The translations under genes were made by a program, and so were the position numbers. Positions 1 to 6,068 of a DNA stretch of 8,069 nt are shown in pieces. Where the stretch lies: NCBI GenBank assembly GCA_030691665.1, contig JAUYDU010000010.1:1-8069 (forward strand), given 5' to 3'. This stretch comes from Chloroflexota bacterium. GTDB lineage: Bacteria > Chloroflexota > Dehalococcoidia > SM23-28-2. Each line of letters begins with the position of its first letter. The stretch's first letter is position 1. Under the pieces are notes generated by a model. The model saw nothing but the letters and a program-made list of their open reading frames with translations, searched no databases and was not told the origin of the DNA.

Positions 1-137
1 TGATGCCGGCCGGCCAGATCTCCGGGCTCATCCACAAGCTGGAGAAGGCAGAGGATGTAGTGCGCGCCTTCATCGAGGAAGCCGAGGAGGTCCTGGCTCA
101 GATGACCCAGGCCTATCGAGGGGTCAGGACCGGCTGA
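1..137 (+). CDS. Nitronate monooxygenase-like flavoprotein, C-terminal fragment
   Basis: Only the last 44 codons are present; the reading frame begins at base 3, is open from the window edge, and stops at TGA 135-137. The visible segment contains GQISGLIH followed by an amphipathic acidic helix (EDVVRAFIEEAEEVL). This resembles the C-terminal end of the nitronate monooxygenase / 2-nitropropane dioxygenase family (FMN TIM barrels, also related to FabK), where a conserved GQ.xGLI(H/N) segment precedes a final helix of the form 'xxVxxIxxEAEE'. By family knowledge these enzymes oxidise alkyl nitronates, though many members sit beside acyl-CoA genes and have unknown substrates. The FMN- and phosphate-binding part lies outside the window, so the assignment rests on a short tail. 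It is 83 nt upstream of the acyl-CoA operon on the same strand and may be co-transcribed with it. Confidence 0.6.
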   Translation, partial: MPAGQISGLIHKLEKAEDVVRAFIEEAEEVLAQMTQAYRGVRTG

Positions 138-143
138 GAAAGA

Positions 144-200
144 GTAGCCGCAGACGTTTAGGTCTGCCCTTGTTGGGCAGGGCTGAAGCCCTGCAGCTAC
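144..200. repeat. Palindromic hairpin-rich intergenic element (REP/MITE-like)
   Basis: The outer arms GTAGCCGCAG (144-153) and CTGCAGCTAC (191-200) are inverted repeats with one mismatch. Inside are two further perfect hairpins: GCAGAC (150-155) with GTCTGC (162-167), loop of 6 nt, and GCAGGGC (177-183) with GCCCTGC (188-194), loop TGAA. GCCC (166-169) can also pair with GGGC (175-178). Terminal inverted arms enclosing internal hairpins, located just after a stop codon, are typical of small dispersed palindromic repeats. Only one copy is in the window, so its repetitive nature is inferred. It could equally act as an mRNA stabiliser or Rho-independent-like barrier between the two genes; no T-run follows, so it is not a standard intrinsic terminator. 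Confidence 0.5.
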
Positions 201-220
201 GAATTGCAGGAGATGCTTCC

Positions 221-928
221 ATGGCCTACGAATTCCTGCTTTGCGAGAAGAGGGACAAGACAGCGCTGGTCACCCTTAACCGGCCCGACAAGCGCAACGC
301 CCTGTCCATCGCCCTGCGCAACGAGATCGATCACTGCCTGGGGGAACTGGCGGACGACGACTCGGTCAGCGTGGTGGTTCTCGCCGGCGCCGGCCCCTCC
401 TTCTGCGCTGGCTTCGACCGCAACGAGTTCTTCATCCAGACGCCCGAGCACGTGGAGGCCCTGATCGAGTCCACGGACCGCTTTCATCTGCGCCTGATGA
501 ACTTCCCCAAGCCCTTGGTGGCAGCCATCAACGGCCCCGCCATGGGCGGCGGCCTCGACCTGGCGGTGCTGTGCGACGTCCGCATTTGCGCTCAGGACGC
601 CGTCTTCGCTCACCCGGAGATCAAGTTCGGGGCGCCCACCCTCTATGGCCCGCTGGCGGAGGTCATTGGCGGTGGCCTGGCCCGCGACCTCTGCCTGACC
701 GGCCGCCGCATCGACGCCCAGGAGGCTCACCGCATCGGCCTGGTGAGCAGCGTGGTGCCGCTCGACCGTCTCCTGGAGGAGGCCGTAGCCGTCGCCAACA
801 GCATCGCCGAGGCGCCCCTGGCCGGCCTCAAGACCGTCAAGCAGATGATCATCGACCGCTACTGCTGGCGCTACGTGACCGGCGAAGACATCTTCGCCAG
901 CCTGCGCCCGCCCGGGAGCCAGGCCTAG
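221..928 (+). CDS. Enoyl-CoA hydratase/isomerase (crotonase) family protein
   Basis: This 235-residue protein is slightly shorter than the usual ~255-265 of the crotonase family. The ATG at 221 is chosen because AGGAGA (208-213) lies 7 nt upstream; a TTG at 170 in the same frame would run through the palindromic element and has no such support. Crotonase hallmarks are the N-terminal LNRPDKRNALS (19-29), the first oxyanion-hole segment FCAGFD (61-66), the second around MGGG (108-111), and LTGRRIDAQEAHRIGLV (159-175). Compared with rat enoyl-CoA hydratase, the Glu144 position is Asp113 (GGGLDLA) while the Glu164 position is retained as Glu133 (HPEI). The following PGAGG-type loop is replaced by GAPTLYGPL. 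CoA-thioester chemistry is well supported; hydratase versus isomerase or another crotonase activity is not resolved. It is the first gene of the acyl-CoA operon, one base before the next gene's first possible start. Confidence 0.9.
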   Translation: MAYEFLLCEKRDKTALVTLNRPDKRNALSIALRNEIDHCLGELADDDSVSVVVLAGAGPSFCAGFDRNEFFIQTPEHVEALIESTDRFHLRLMNFPKPLVAAINGPAMGGGLDLAVLCDVRICAQDAVFAHPEIKFGAPTLYGPLAEVIGGGLARDLCLTGRRIDAQEAHRIGLVSSVVPLDRLLEEAVAVANSIAEAPLAGLKTVKQMIIDRYCWRYVTGEDIFASLRPPGSQA

Positions 929-944
929 CGTGGAGGGACGCGCC

Positions 945-2132
945 TTGCCCTTGCCCCTGGACGGCATCCGGGTGGTCGACCTCAGCATCGGTCAGCAGGG
1001 GCCCTTCGCCACAGCCATGCTCGCCGACATGGGCGCCGAGGTCGTCAAGGTCGAGTCCCCCCGCTTCGGCGACCCCGGTCGCGGCGTGGAGCTTCAGCCC
1101 AGCGGCCTCTCCGCCTTCTTCCTCGCCCACAACCGCAACAAGAAGAGCATCACCGTCAACCTCCGCCGCTCTGAGGGGCAGGAGATCGTCTACCGCCTGG
1201 CCAAGCGCTCCGACGTCTTCGTGCAGAGCTGGGTACCGGGGACGGTGGAGCGGCTGGGTCTGGACTACGAGTCCATCAAGCAGCACAACCCCCAGATCAT
1301 CTACGCCTCGGCCACCAGCTTCGGGCCGCAGGGGCCAAAGGCCCATCTGCCGGCCATGGACATGGTGGCCCAGGGAGCGGGCGGCCTCATGATGGCCAAC
1401 GCCGGCCCCGAAGCCCGCGAGCCTATCCCCGTCGGCCCCACCGTCGCCGACCAGACGGGGGCCTTCCTTCTGGCCTGGGGCATCGTGGTAGCTCTGTACC
1501 ATCGCCAGAGGACGGGCACGGGCCAGAAGGTGGACGTCTCCCTCCTGGGCGGCCAGATCACCCTCCAGGCCTGGCAGATCACCCACTTCCTCCTCACCGG
1601 CCGCCTGTCTTACGGCGCCAGCAGGCCCGATCGTGCTCCCCTGTTCAACTACTATCGCGCCCAGGATGGGTGGTTAACCATCGCCATCATCGACCCGCGT
1701 CAGTGGCCGCTCCTCTGCCGCATCGTCGGCGTGGAGGAACTGGCCGCCGACCCCCGTTTCGCCGAGACGCCGGCGCGCCAGGAGAACGCCCGCCAGCTCA
1801 TCGCCATCCTGGACGAGCGCTTCGCCCAGCGGCCGCGCCAGCACTGGCTGCGCCTGATGGAGGCGGAGCAGATCCCTTGCGGGCCGGTCAACACCTACGC
1901 CGACCTGGCCGACGACCCTCAGGTGCGGGCCAACGACTACATCATCGAGGTCGACCACCCGACCCTCGGCAAGATCTCGATGCCGGGGATGGCCGTCCGG
2001 CTCAGCGAGACGCCCGGCCAAGTGCACTCGCCAGCGCCGGAGCTGGGTCAACACACGGAAGAGGTTCTCCTCTCCCTGGGCTACTCCTGGGAGGAGATCA
2101 GCCGGTTGCGGGAGAGCCGCACCATTCTGTAG
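945..2132 (+). CDS. CaiB/BaiF (family III) CoA-transferase
   Basis: The protein has about 395 residues, normal for family III CoA-transferases, which move CoA between carboxylic acids through an aspartyl-CoA anhydride. The start PLDGIRVVDLS and GPFATAMLADMGAEVVKVE are the classic N-terminal Rossmann-like segment, followed by FFLAHNRNKKSITVNL, then ASATSFGPQGP, then VADQTGAFLLAWGI carrying the likely catalytic Asp, and GTGQKVDVSLL. TTG at 945 is preferred because GGAGGG (932-937) sits 7 nt upstream and it places the catalytic Asp at 169, the number known for CaiB and formyl-CoA transferase. GTG at 930, one base after the previous stop codon, is a possible alternative adding five residues. The donor and acceptor acids cannot be read from sequence. 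Position between two crotonases and before an acyl-CoA dehydrogenase suggests activation of the pathway's starting acid. Confidence 0.93.
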   Translation: MPLPLDGIRVVDLSIGQQGPFATAMLADMGAEVVKVESPRFGDPGRGVELQPSGLSAFFLAHNRNKKSITVNLRRSEGQEIVYRLAKRSDVFVQSWVPGTVERLGLDYESIKQHNPQIIYASATSFGPQGPKAHLPAMDMVAQGAGGLMMANAGPEAREPIPVGPTVADQTGAFLLAWGIVVALYHRQRTGTGQKVDVSLLGGQITLQAWQITHFLLTGRLSYGASRPDRAPLFNYYRAQDGWLTIAIIDPRQWPLLCRIVGVEELAADPRFAETPARQENARQLIAILDERFAQRPRQHWLRLMEAEQIPCGPVNTYADLADDPQVRANDYIIEVDHPTLGKISMPGMAVRLSETPGQVHSPAPELGQHTEEVLLSLGYSWEEISRLRESRTIL

Positions 2133-2149
2133 GGGGAGGAAGAAAGGCC

Positions 2150-2935
2150 ATGAGCCTCAACAACATCCTGTACGAAAAGGCTGGCGGGGCAGTGACCATA
2201 ACCGTCAACCGTCCCCATCGCCTCAACGCCCTAAATATCGAAACGGTCAACGAGATGATGGGGGCGCTCGCTCAGGCCAACGCCGACCCCGATATCAGGG
2301 TAGTGGTCATTACCGGCGCGGGCGACGCCTTCTGCGCGGGCGCCGACCTGAAGGACGCCCCCGACCCTATGACGCCGGCGGTGGCCCACGAAGTGGTGGG
2401 CCTCTACCTGGATTACATCGTGGCGATCCGGAACGTGGAGAAGCCGGTGGTGGCCAAGGTCAACGGCATCGCCGTCGGCGGCGGCTGCTGCACGGCCCTG
2501 GCTTGTGATATCCGCATCGCCTCGGAAAGAGCCAGCTTCGGCCTGGCCTTCGTCAACATCGGCATCAGCGGCGCGGACATGGGGGCCACCTACCTCTTGC
2601 CGCGCCTCATCGGCTACGGCCGCGCCTGCGAGCTCCTCATGACCGGCGAATCCATCGACGCCCGCCAAGCCGAGCACATCGGTCTGGTAAACCGGGTGGT
2701 CCCTCACCAAGAGCTGGACTCCGCCACCGAGGCGCTGGTGCAGCAGCTCTTGTCGCGGCCGCCCCTGGCCCTCAGGTTTACCAAGAAGGCCCTCTACGGC
2801 GGCCTGGACAAGGACATGAAGACGGAGTTTGACTACGAGCACTTCGCCCAGGTGACATGCCTTCTCACCGAGGACTACCAGGAAGGGCGGCGCGCCTTCT
2901 TCGAGAAGCGCCCTCCTCGGTTCAGCGGGCAATGA
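2150..2935 (+). CDS. Second crotonase-family protein, non-canonical active site
   Basis: The protein has 261 residues, a standard length. The ATG at 2150 follows a purine-rich leader with GGAGGA about 9 nt upstream and lies 17 nt after the CoA-transferase stop. Family signatures are VNRPHRLNALN (19-29), the oxyanion-hole segment FCAGADL (61-67), KVNGIAVGGG (103-112), ELLMTGESIDARQAEHIGLV (161-180), and a C-terminal tail of the form EDYQEGRRAFFEKRPPRF. Both catalytic glutamates of enoyl-CoA hydratase are absent: the Glu144 position is Cys114 (GGGCCTA) and the Glu164 position is Phe134. The loop is GISGADMGATYLLPRLIG, with Asp143 near the position of the isomerase Asp (Asp204) of dienoyl-CoA isomerase. 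Hydration of a simple enoyl-CoA is therefore doubtful; isomerase, lyase or another crotonase reaction is more likely. The specific reaction is unknown. Confidence 0.9.
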   Translation: MSLNNILYEKAGGAVTITVNRPHRLNALNIETVNEMMGALAQANADPDIRVVVITGAGDAFCAGADLKDAPDPMTPAVAHEVVGLYLDYIVAIRNVEKPVVAKVNGIAVGGGCCTALACDIRIASERASFGLAFVNIGISGADMGATYLLPRLIGYGRACELLMTGESIDARQAEHIGLVNRVVPHQELDSATEALVQQLLSRPPLALRFTKKALYGGLDKDMKTEFDYEHFAQVTCLLTEDYQEGRRAFFEKRPPRFSGQ

Positions 2936-2964
2936 AGCGGGGCCTCCAGCTCCAAGGAGGTTAA

Positions 2965-4101
2965 ATGGACTTCGGTTTCAACGAGCAACAGGAGTTGTTC
3001 CGCCAGGCGATCCGGGACTTCGCCCGCAGAGAGGTGGAGCCGATCGCCCGCCAGTGCGACGAGCGACAGGAGTACCCCCTGCCACTGTTCCCCAAGATGG
3101 GCGAGCTGGGTTACCTGGGGGTGAAGTTTTCTCCCCAATACGGCGGCTCGCAGGCGGGCCTGGTGAGCGGCGCCATCATGGCCGAGGAGCTATCTTATGC
3201 CTCCCCCGGCATCTTCCTTGGGGTCTACGTCCACGTGTACCTGGCCCTTTCCGCCCTGGCCGCCTTCGGCAGCGAGGCGCAAAAGGAGGCCTACCTGCGG
3301 CCTGGAGTCGCCGGCCGTAGGATCGGCGCCTGGGCCTTCGCCGAGCCCGACGCCGGATCCGACCCTGCGGGCATGAAGACGAGGGCAGTAAGGGACGGCA
3401 ACAGCTTCTCCATCAACGGAAGCAAGATCCTCATCACCAACGGCGACATCGCCGACTTTCTGGTGGTGACTACGGTCACCTCCCCCGGCCAGGGGCTGCG
3501 CGGCCTCAGCCTCATCATCGTGGACAGAGACTCGCCCGGCTTCAGCGCGCGGCGTCTGCCTACCCTGGGGATGCGCGCAGCCCATACCGCTGAGCTCTCG
3601 TTCCAGGAGTGCCGCGTGCCCGCCGATCATCTTCTGGGCGAGGAGGACACCGGCTTCTCCAACGCCATGCGCACCCTCACTGAAGGCCGGGTCATCGCCG
3701 CCGCCTTCGCCCTGGGCCTGGGACGAGCCGCCTTCGACCGCTCCCTGGAGTTCGCCAAGCAGCGCGTCGCCTTCGGGCAGCCCATCGGCAAGTTCCAGGG
3801 GATCCAGTGGCTGTTGTCGGACATGGCCACACGCCTGGAGGCGGCCCGTCTGCTCACCTATCAGGCGGCGTGGCGCGCAGACCAGGGCCTGCCCTACATC
3901 ACCGAGTCGTCCATGGCCAAGCTGTTCGCCAGCGAAACCGCCACAGAGGTCGCCAAGACGGCGGTGCTGATCCACGGCGGCGCTGGCTTCATGATGGAGC
4001 ACGACATCCAGCGCTTCTACCGGGACTGCATGGTGCTGGAGATCGGCGAGGGGACCTCCCACATCCAGCGCAACACCATCGCCCACCAGTTGGGCCTCTG
4101 A
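2965..4101 (+). CDS. Acyl-CoA dehydrogenase
   Basis: This 378-residue flavoprotein has the usual length and the three-part fold: N-terminal helices (about 1-118), a middle beta-barrel (about 120-220) with WAFAEPDAGSDPAGMKT and INGSKILITNGDIAD, and a C-terminal helical domain with FAKQRVAFGQPIGKFQGIQW (263-282). The reaction expected of the family is FAD-dependent alpha,beta-dehydrogenation of an acyl-CoA, with electrons passed to ETF. The likely catalytic base is Glu362 in GEGTSHIQR, the position used by medium- and short-chain enzymes. The alternative site used by isovaleryl- and long-chain enzymes is Gly241 here (TEGR), which argues against those classes. Start: AAGGAGG (2954-2960) lies 4 nt before ATG 2965, 29 nt after the previous stop codon. 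It is the last gene of the operon. Chain length and branching of the substrate are not evident. Confidence 0.95.
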   Translation: MDFGFNEQQELFRQAIRDFARREVEPIARQCDERQEYPLPLFPKMGELGYLGVKFSPQYGGSQAGLVSGAIMAEELSYASPGIFLGVYVHVYLALSALAAFGSEAQKEAYLRPGVAGRRIGAWAFAEPDAGSDPAGMKTRAVRDGNSFSINGSKILITNGDIADFLVVTTVTSPGQGLRGLSLIIVDRDSPGFSARRLPTLGMRAAHTAELSFQECRVPADHLLGEEDTGFSNAMRTLTEGRVIAAAFALGLGRAAFDRSLEFAKQRVAFGQPIGKFQGIQWLLSDMATRLEAARLLTYQAAWRADQGLPYITESSMAKLFASETATEVAKTAVLIHGGAGFMMEHDIQRFYRDCMVLEIGEGTSHIQRNTIAHQLGL

Positions 4102-4143
4102 GCCGAAGAGACGGGAGATGGACTTTCGCAACCCCCGCCTGCC

Positions 4144-4172
4144 TTGCATATTTCTCGTGCTCGTGATATGCT
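4144..4172 (+). promoter_or_regulatory. Candidate sigma70-type promoter for the zinc-ribbon/RRM unit
   Basis: TTGCAT (4144-4149) and TATGCT (4167-4172) are separated by 17 nt, and TGA directly before the -10 gives an extended -10 TGn element. This is the only AT-rich stretch in the 175-nt gap after the acyl-CoA operon. Transcription from about 4179 would leave a leader of nearly 100 nt before the zinc-ribbon start. The -35 matches consensus at only 3 of 6 positions, so the call relies on spacing and the extended -10. Confidence 0.5.
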
Positions 4173-4276
4173 CTCTTTCAGTGGTGATTGGTTAGTTTTC
4201 CGCGGGATCGCCCTTCAGCGTTCTGGTGTCCGGTGACCAAACCGTCGCCAACTTTCGAGCGAAAGGAGGTCATCCG

Positions 4277-4597
4277 ATGAGCTACCAGGACAGGACTCTC
4301 ACCTGCCAGGATTGCGGCCAGTCATTCACCTTCAGCGCCGACGATCAGGCGTACCACGCCGAGAAGGGCTACACCAACGAGCCCAAGCGCTGCCCCACCT
4401 GTCGCCAAGCCCGCCGCGGCGATCGCAGCTACGGCGGCTCCAGCGACGGCTACGGCCAGTCCCGGCGAGAGATGTACCCGGCCGTCTGTGCCCAGTGTGG
4501 CAAGCAGACTGAGGTGCCGTTCCAGCCCCGCGGCGATCGCCCCGTCTATTGCAGCGATTGCTTCAGCCAACAGCGCGTCAGTGCGCGGCGCTACTAA
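4277..4597 (+). CDS. Double zinc-ribbon protein (CxxC-x17-CxxC type)
   Basis: The protein has 106 residues with a very strong ribosome site: AAAGGAGGT (4262-4270), 6 nt before ATG 4277. An upstream in-frame ATG at 4226 has no such site and was not used. The first zinc module has Cys10/Cys13 and Cys39/Cys42, with FTFSADDQAYHAEKGYTNEP between them, matching the 'probable zinc-ribbon' domain found in small bacterial proteins. A Ser/Gly/Tyr/Arg-rich linker (about 46-65) follows. The second module is Cys71/Cys74 and Cys92/Cys95, with exactly 17 residues between the pairs and the core TEVPFQPRGDRPVYC; this CxxC-x17-CxxC domain is recurrent in Chloroflexota and some candidate-phylum genomes. Function is unknown; nucleic-acid binding is plausible given the basic linker and the RRM gene next door, but is inference. 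Confidence 0.88.
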   Translation: MSYQDRTLTCQDCGQSFTFSADDQAYHAEKGYTNEPKRCPTCRQARRGDRSYGGSSDGYGQSRREMYPAVCAQCGKQTEVPFQPRGDRPVYCSDCFSQQRVSARRY

Positions 4598-4603
4598 GCC
4601 GTG

Positions 4604-4636
4604 AACACAGGGGGGCGATTCGCCCCCCTGTGTTTT
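4604..4636 (+). terminator. Strong hairpin: intrinsic terminator or attenuator
   Basis: AACACAGGGGGGCG (4604-4617) and CGCCCCCCTGTGTT (4621-4634) form a perfect 14-bp stem with a 3-nt loop ATT, ending in TTTT (two of these Ts are in the stem) before CCC. It begins 7 nt after the zinc-ribbon stop. The U-tract is short, so termination may be partial. The next gene starts only 16 nt beyond the hairpin, leaving no room for its own promoter in between. Confidence 0.75.
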
Positions 4637-4652
4637 CCCTTGGGAGCTTACT

Positions 4653-4964
4653 ATGGCAAGGAAACTGTACGTAGGCGGCCTGGCCTTCTCCACCACGGTC
4701 GATGAGCTTAAGGCGCTCTTCGAGCAGGCAGGCACAGTCGAGTCAGCAACCATCGTCACCGATAGGTTCTCGGGGCAGTCGAGGGGATTCGGATTCGTGG
4801 AGATGTCCTCGAACGCCGAGGCCCAACAGGCCATCCAGCGCCTCAACGGCCAGACCCTCGGTGGCCGCGCCATCGTTGTCAACGAGGCGCGGCCGCAGGA
4901 GAAGCGGGACACCTTTCGCGGAGGGGGCGAGCGCCGGGGCGGTGGCCGCCGCGAGCGCTGGTAG
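4653..4964 (+). CDS. Single-RRM RNA-binding protein with Arg/Gly-rich tail
   Basis: The protein has 103 residues: one complete RNA recognition motif and a short disordered tail. RNP2 is LYVGGL (5-10) and RNP1 is RGFGFVEM (44-51) with the aromatic residues Phe46 and Phe48 that stack on RNA; the helix segment EAQQAIQRLNGQTLGGR and VVNEARP complete the fold. The tail after residue 84 (FRGGGERRGGGRRERW) resembles RGG-type tails of cyanobacterial Rbp and eukaryotic glycine-rich RNA-binding proteins. Such small bacterial RRM proteins are often linked to cold or stress responses; which RNA is bound here is unknown. ATG 4653 follows GGGAG (4642-4646). Its expression probably depends on readthrough of the hairpin at 4604-4636 or a promoter inside the preceding gene. 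Confidence 0.95.
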   Translation: MARKLYVGGLAFSTTVDELKALFEQAGTVESATIVTDRFSGQSRGFGFVEMSSNAEAQQAIQRLNGQTLGGRAIVVNEARPQEKRDTFRGGGERRGGGRRERW

Positions 4965-5063
4965 GCGAATCGACTCGGCTATCTTTCCCCGCCATAGGCA
5001 GCCCCAACCGCGGGGGAGCAGTTCCAGCGCCCCGGCGCTCCCGGCCTGACGCCTCTCCGCGAC

Positions 5064-5969
5064 TCATCCCGTCTTGCGGAGCAGGGCGACGAACGCCAGG
5101 GCGCTGCTGGACAGACGGCGCCCCTTGGCAGAGATGAACCCTATCTGCGTTTGTAGCGAAAGCCCCCTTACCGTAAGCTGCTTCAGTGTGCCGCGCCTCA
5201 GTTCAGCCTTGACACACACCTTGGGCAGAAACGCCAACCCCAGCCCCGCCGCCGCCGCCTGCTTGATCGCCTCGATGTCGTTGATCGCCAGCGTCCTGGC
5301 TGGCTTGACGCCCAGCATCCCCAGCTCTCGCTCCACCATCTCCCCAGTGGCGGATCCTCTTTCGCTCACAACGATCTTCTCTCGATGTAGCTCCGCTGGC
5401 TCCATCTCCTCGCTGGAGGAGAGAGGGTGAGTGGGCGAGGCCACCAGGACGATCGGCGCGCTGGTCAAAGGCTGCCAGTGGACGTGCTCGGGGATCACCT
5501 CGCTCTCCACGAACCCTAGGTCCACTTGCTGTTCGAGCACCTGGCGGGTGACCGCCGCCCCGTTGCTGACCTCCAGGTAGAGCTCGACGGCTGGGTATCG
5601 TTCCTGGAAGGCGGCCATAACCCGGGGCAGCAGGTAGATGCCAGGGACGGCAGTGGCGGCTAGGCGCAGGTAGCCCCGATCGGGCCCTTGCAGCTCGGCC
5701 AGCGCCCGTCCCATCTCCTCGACGAGGGCAAAGGCCCGGCCAGCGTAGTCGTATACCAGCCGACCGGCGTCCGTCAGGTGAACACGCCTGCCCTCCCGCA
5801 GGAAGAGGCTCACGCCCAGGGTCCTCTCCAGCTCCTTCACCTGCTTGGATACCGCCGGCTGGCTGATATACAGCTCCTCGGCTGCCTGGGAGAAGTTCAG
5901 CCGCCTGGCAACCGCGCGGAACACCTCAAGCTGGTGAAGATTGACGGTGGGGCGAAGGCCGTTGCTCAT
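5064..5969 (-). CDS. LysR-type transcriptional regulator
   Basis: The protein has 301 residues, the normal LysR-type length. The N-terminal winged helix-turn-helix (about 11-70) is clear: LHQLEVFRAVARRLNFSQAA, ISQPAVSKQVKELERTLG, LFLREGRRVHLTDAGR. A linker helix follows and then the periplasmic-binding-like effector domain (about 98-300) with GYLRLAATAVPGIYLLP, LEQQVDLGFVE and IKQAAAAGLGLAFLP. The SERGSATGEMVE segment is reminiscent of the CysL/CbbR-type branch, whose ligands are small metabolites. ATG at 5969 is the only practical start, as a stop codon lies three codons upstream; there is no good Shine-Dalgarno sequence. It is divergent from selD (99 nt between start codons), the typical arrangement for a LysR protein and its target, and convergent with the RRM gene. 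Effector unknown. Confidence 0.95.
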   Translation of the reverse strand: MSNGLRPTVNLHQLEVFRAVARRLNFSQAAEELYISQPAVSKQVKELERTLGVSLFLREGRRVHLTDAGRLVYDYAGRAFALVEEMGRALAELQGPDRGYLRLAATAVPGIYLLPRVMAAFQERYPAVELYLEVSNGAAVTRQVLEQQVDLGFVESEVIPEHVHWQPLTSAPIVLVASPTHPLSSSEEMEPAELHREKIVVSERGSATGEMVERELGMLGVKPARTLAINDIEAIKQAAAAGLGLAFLPKVCVKAELRRGTLKQLTVRGLSLQTQIGFISAKGRRLSSSALAFVALLRKTG

Positions 5970-5984
5970 AACCGATTAGTTATG
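5967..5984. promoter_or_regulatory. Palindrome over the regulator start codon, candidate operator
   Basis: CATAAC (5967-5972) and GTTATG (5979-5984) are perfect 6-bp inverted arms around CGATTA. The site overlaps the LysR-gene start codon (complement of 5967-5969) and lies downstream of that gene's predicted transcription start near 6003. LysR proteins commonly bind imperfect dyads containing T-N11-A; this dyad has T and A one base further apart (5969 and 5982). It could serve autorepression, or the same arms in mRNA could form a small hairpin holding the start codon. Confidence 0.4.
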
Positions 5985-6009
5985 GAAGTCATGCGATCTT
6001 TGTATTTCC

Positions 6010-6039
6010 ATTATATGCCCACCTGCGCTACGCTGACAA
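6010..6039 (-). promoter_or_regulatory. Near-consensus sigma70 promoter of the LysR gene
   Basis: On the minus strand, TTGTCA (6039-6034; 5 of 6 to consensus) and a perfect TATAAT (6015-6010) are separated by 18 nt. Transcription would begin near 6003, leaving a leader of about 34 nt before the start codon at 5969. The element also lies within the 99 nt upstream of selD, so regulator binding or polymerase here would affect both genes. No equally good plus-strand promoter for selD was seen. Confidence 0.65.
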
Positions 6040-6068
6040 CCAGAAGCAGACGGTTCGACTGGACGACG

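Noticed and set aside
3190..4149. Long minus-strand open frame opposite the acyl-CoA dehydrogenase, and similar ones opposite 197-988 and 849-1586
   Set aside because: These are GC-rich shadow frames with low-complexity Gly/Ala/Val/Asp/His-rich translations and no recognisable domain, lying over well-supported genes.
4252..4265. Hairpin CTTTCG-AG-CGAAAG touching the zinc-ribbon Shine-Dalgarno, as an RNA thermometer
   Set aside because: The stem is short with a 2-nt loop and leaves most of GGAGG free, so it is too weak to claim a switch.
5014..5042. Possible bidirectional terminator in the convergent gap (GGGAGC 5014-5019 with GCTCCC 5037-5042; AGCGCC 5026-5031 with GGCGCT 5034-5039)
   Set aside because: The two stems overlap and exclude each other, are only 6 bp long in GC-rich DNA, and lack a T-run on either strand. 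The remainder of 4965-5063 shows nothing else.
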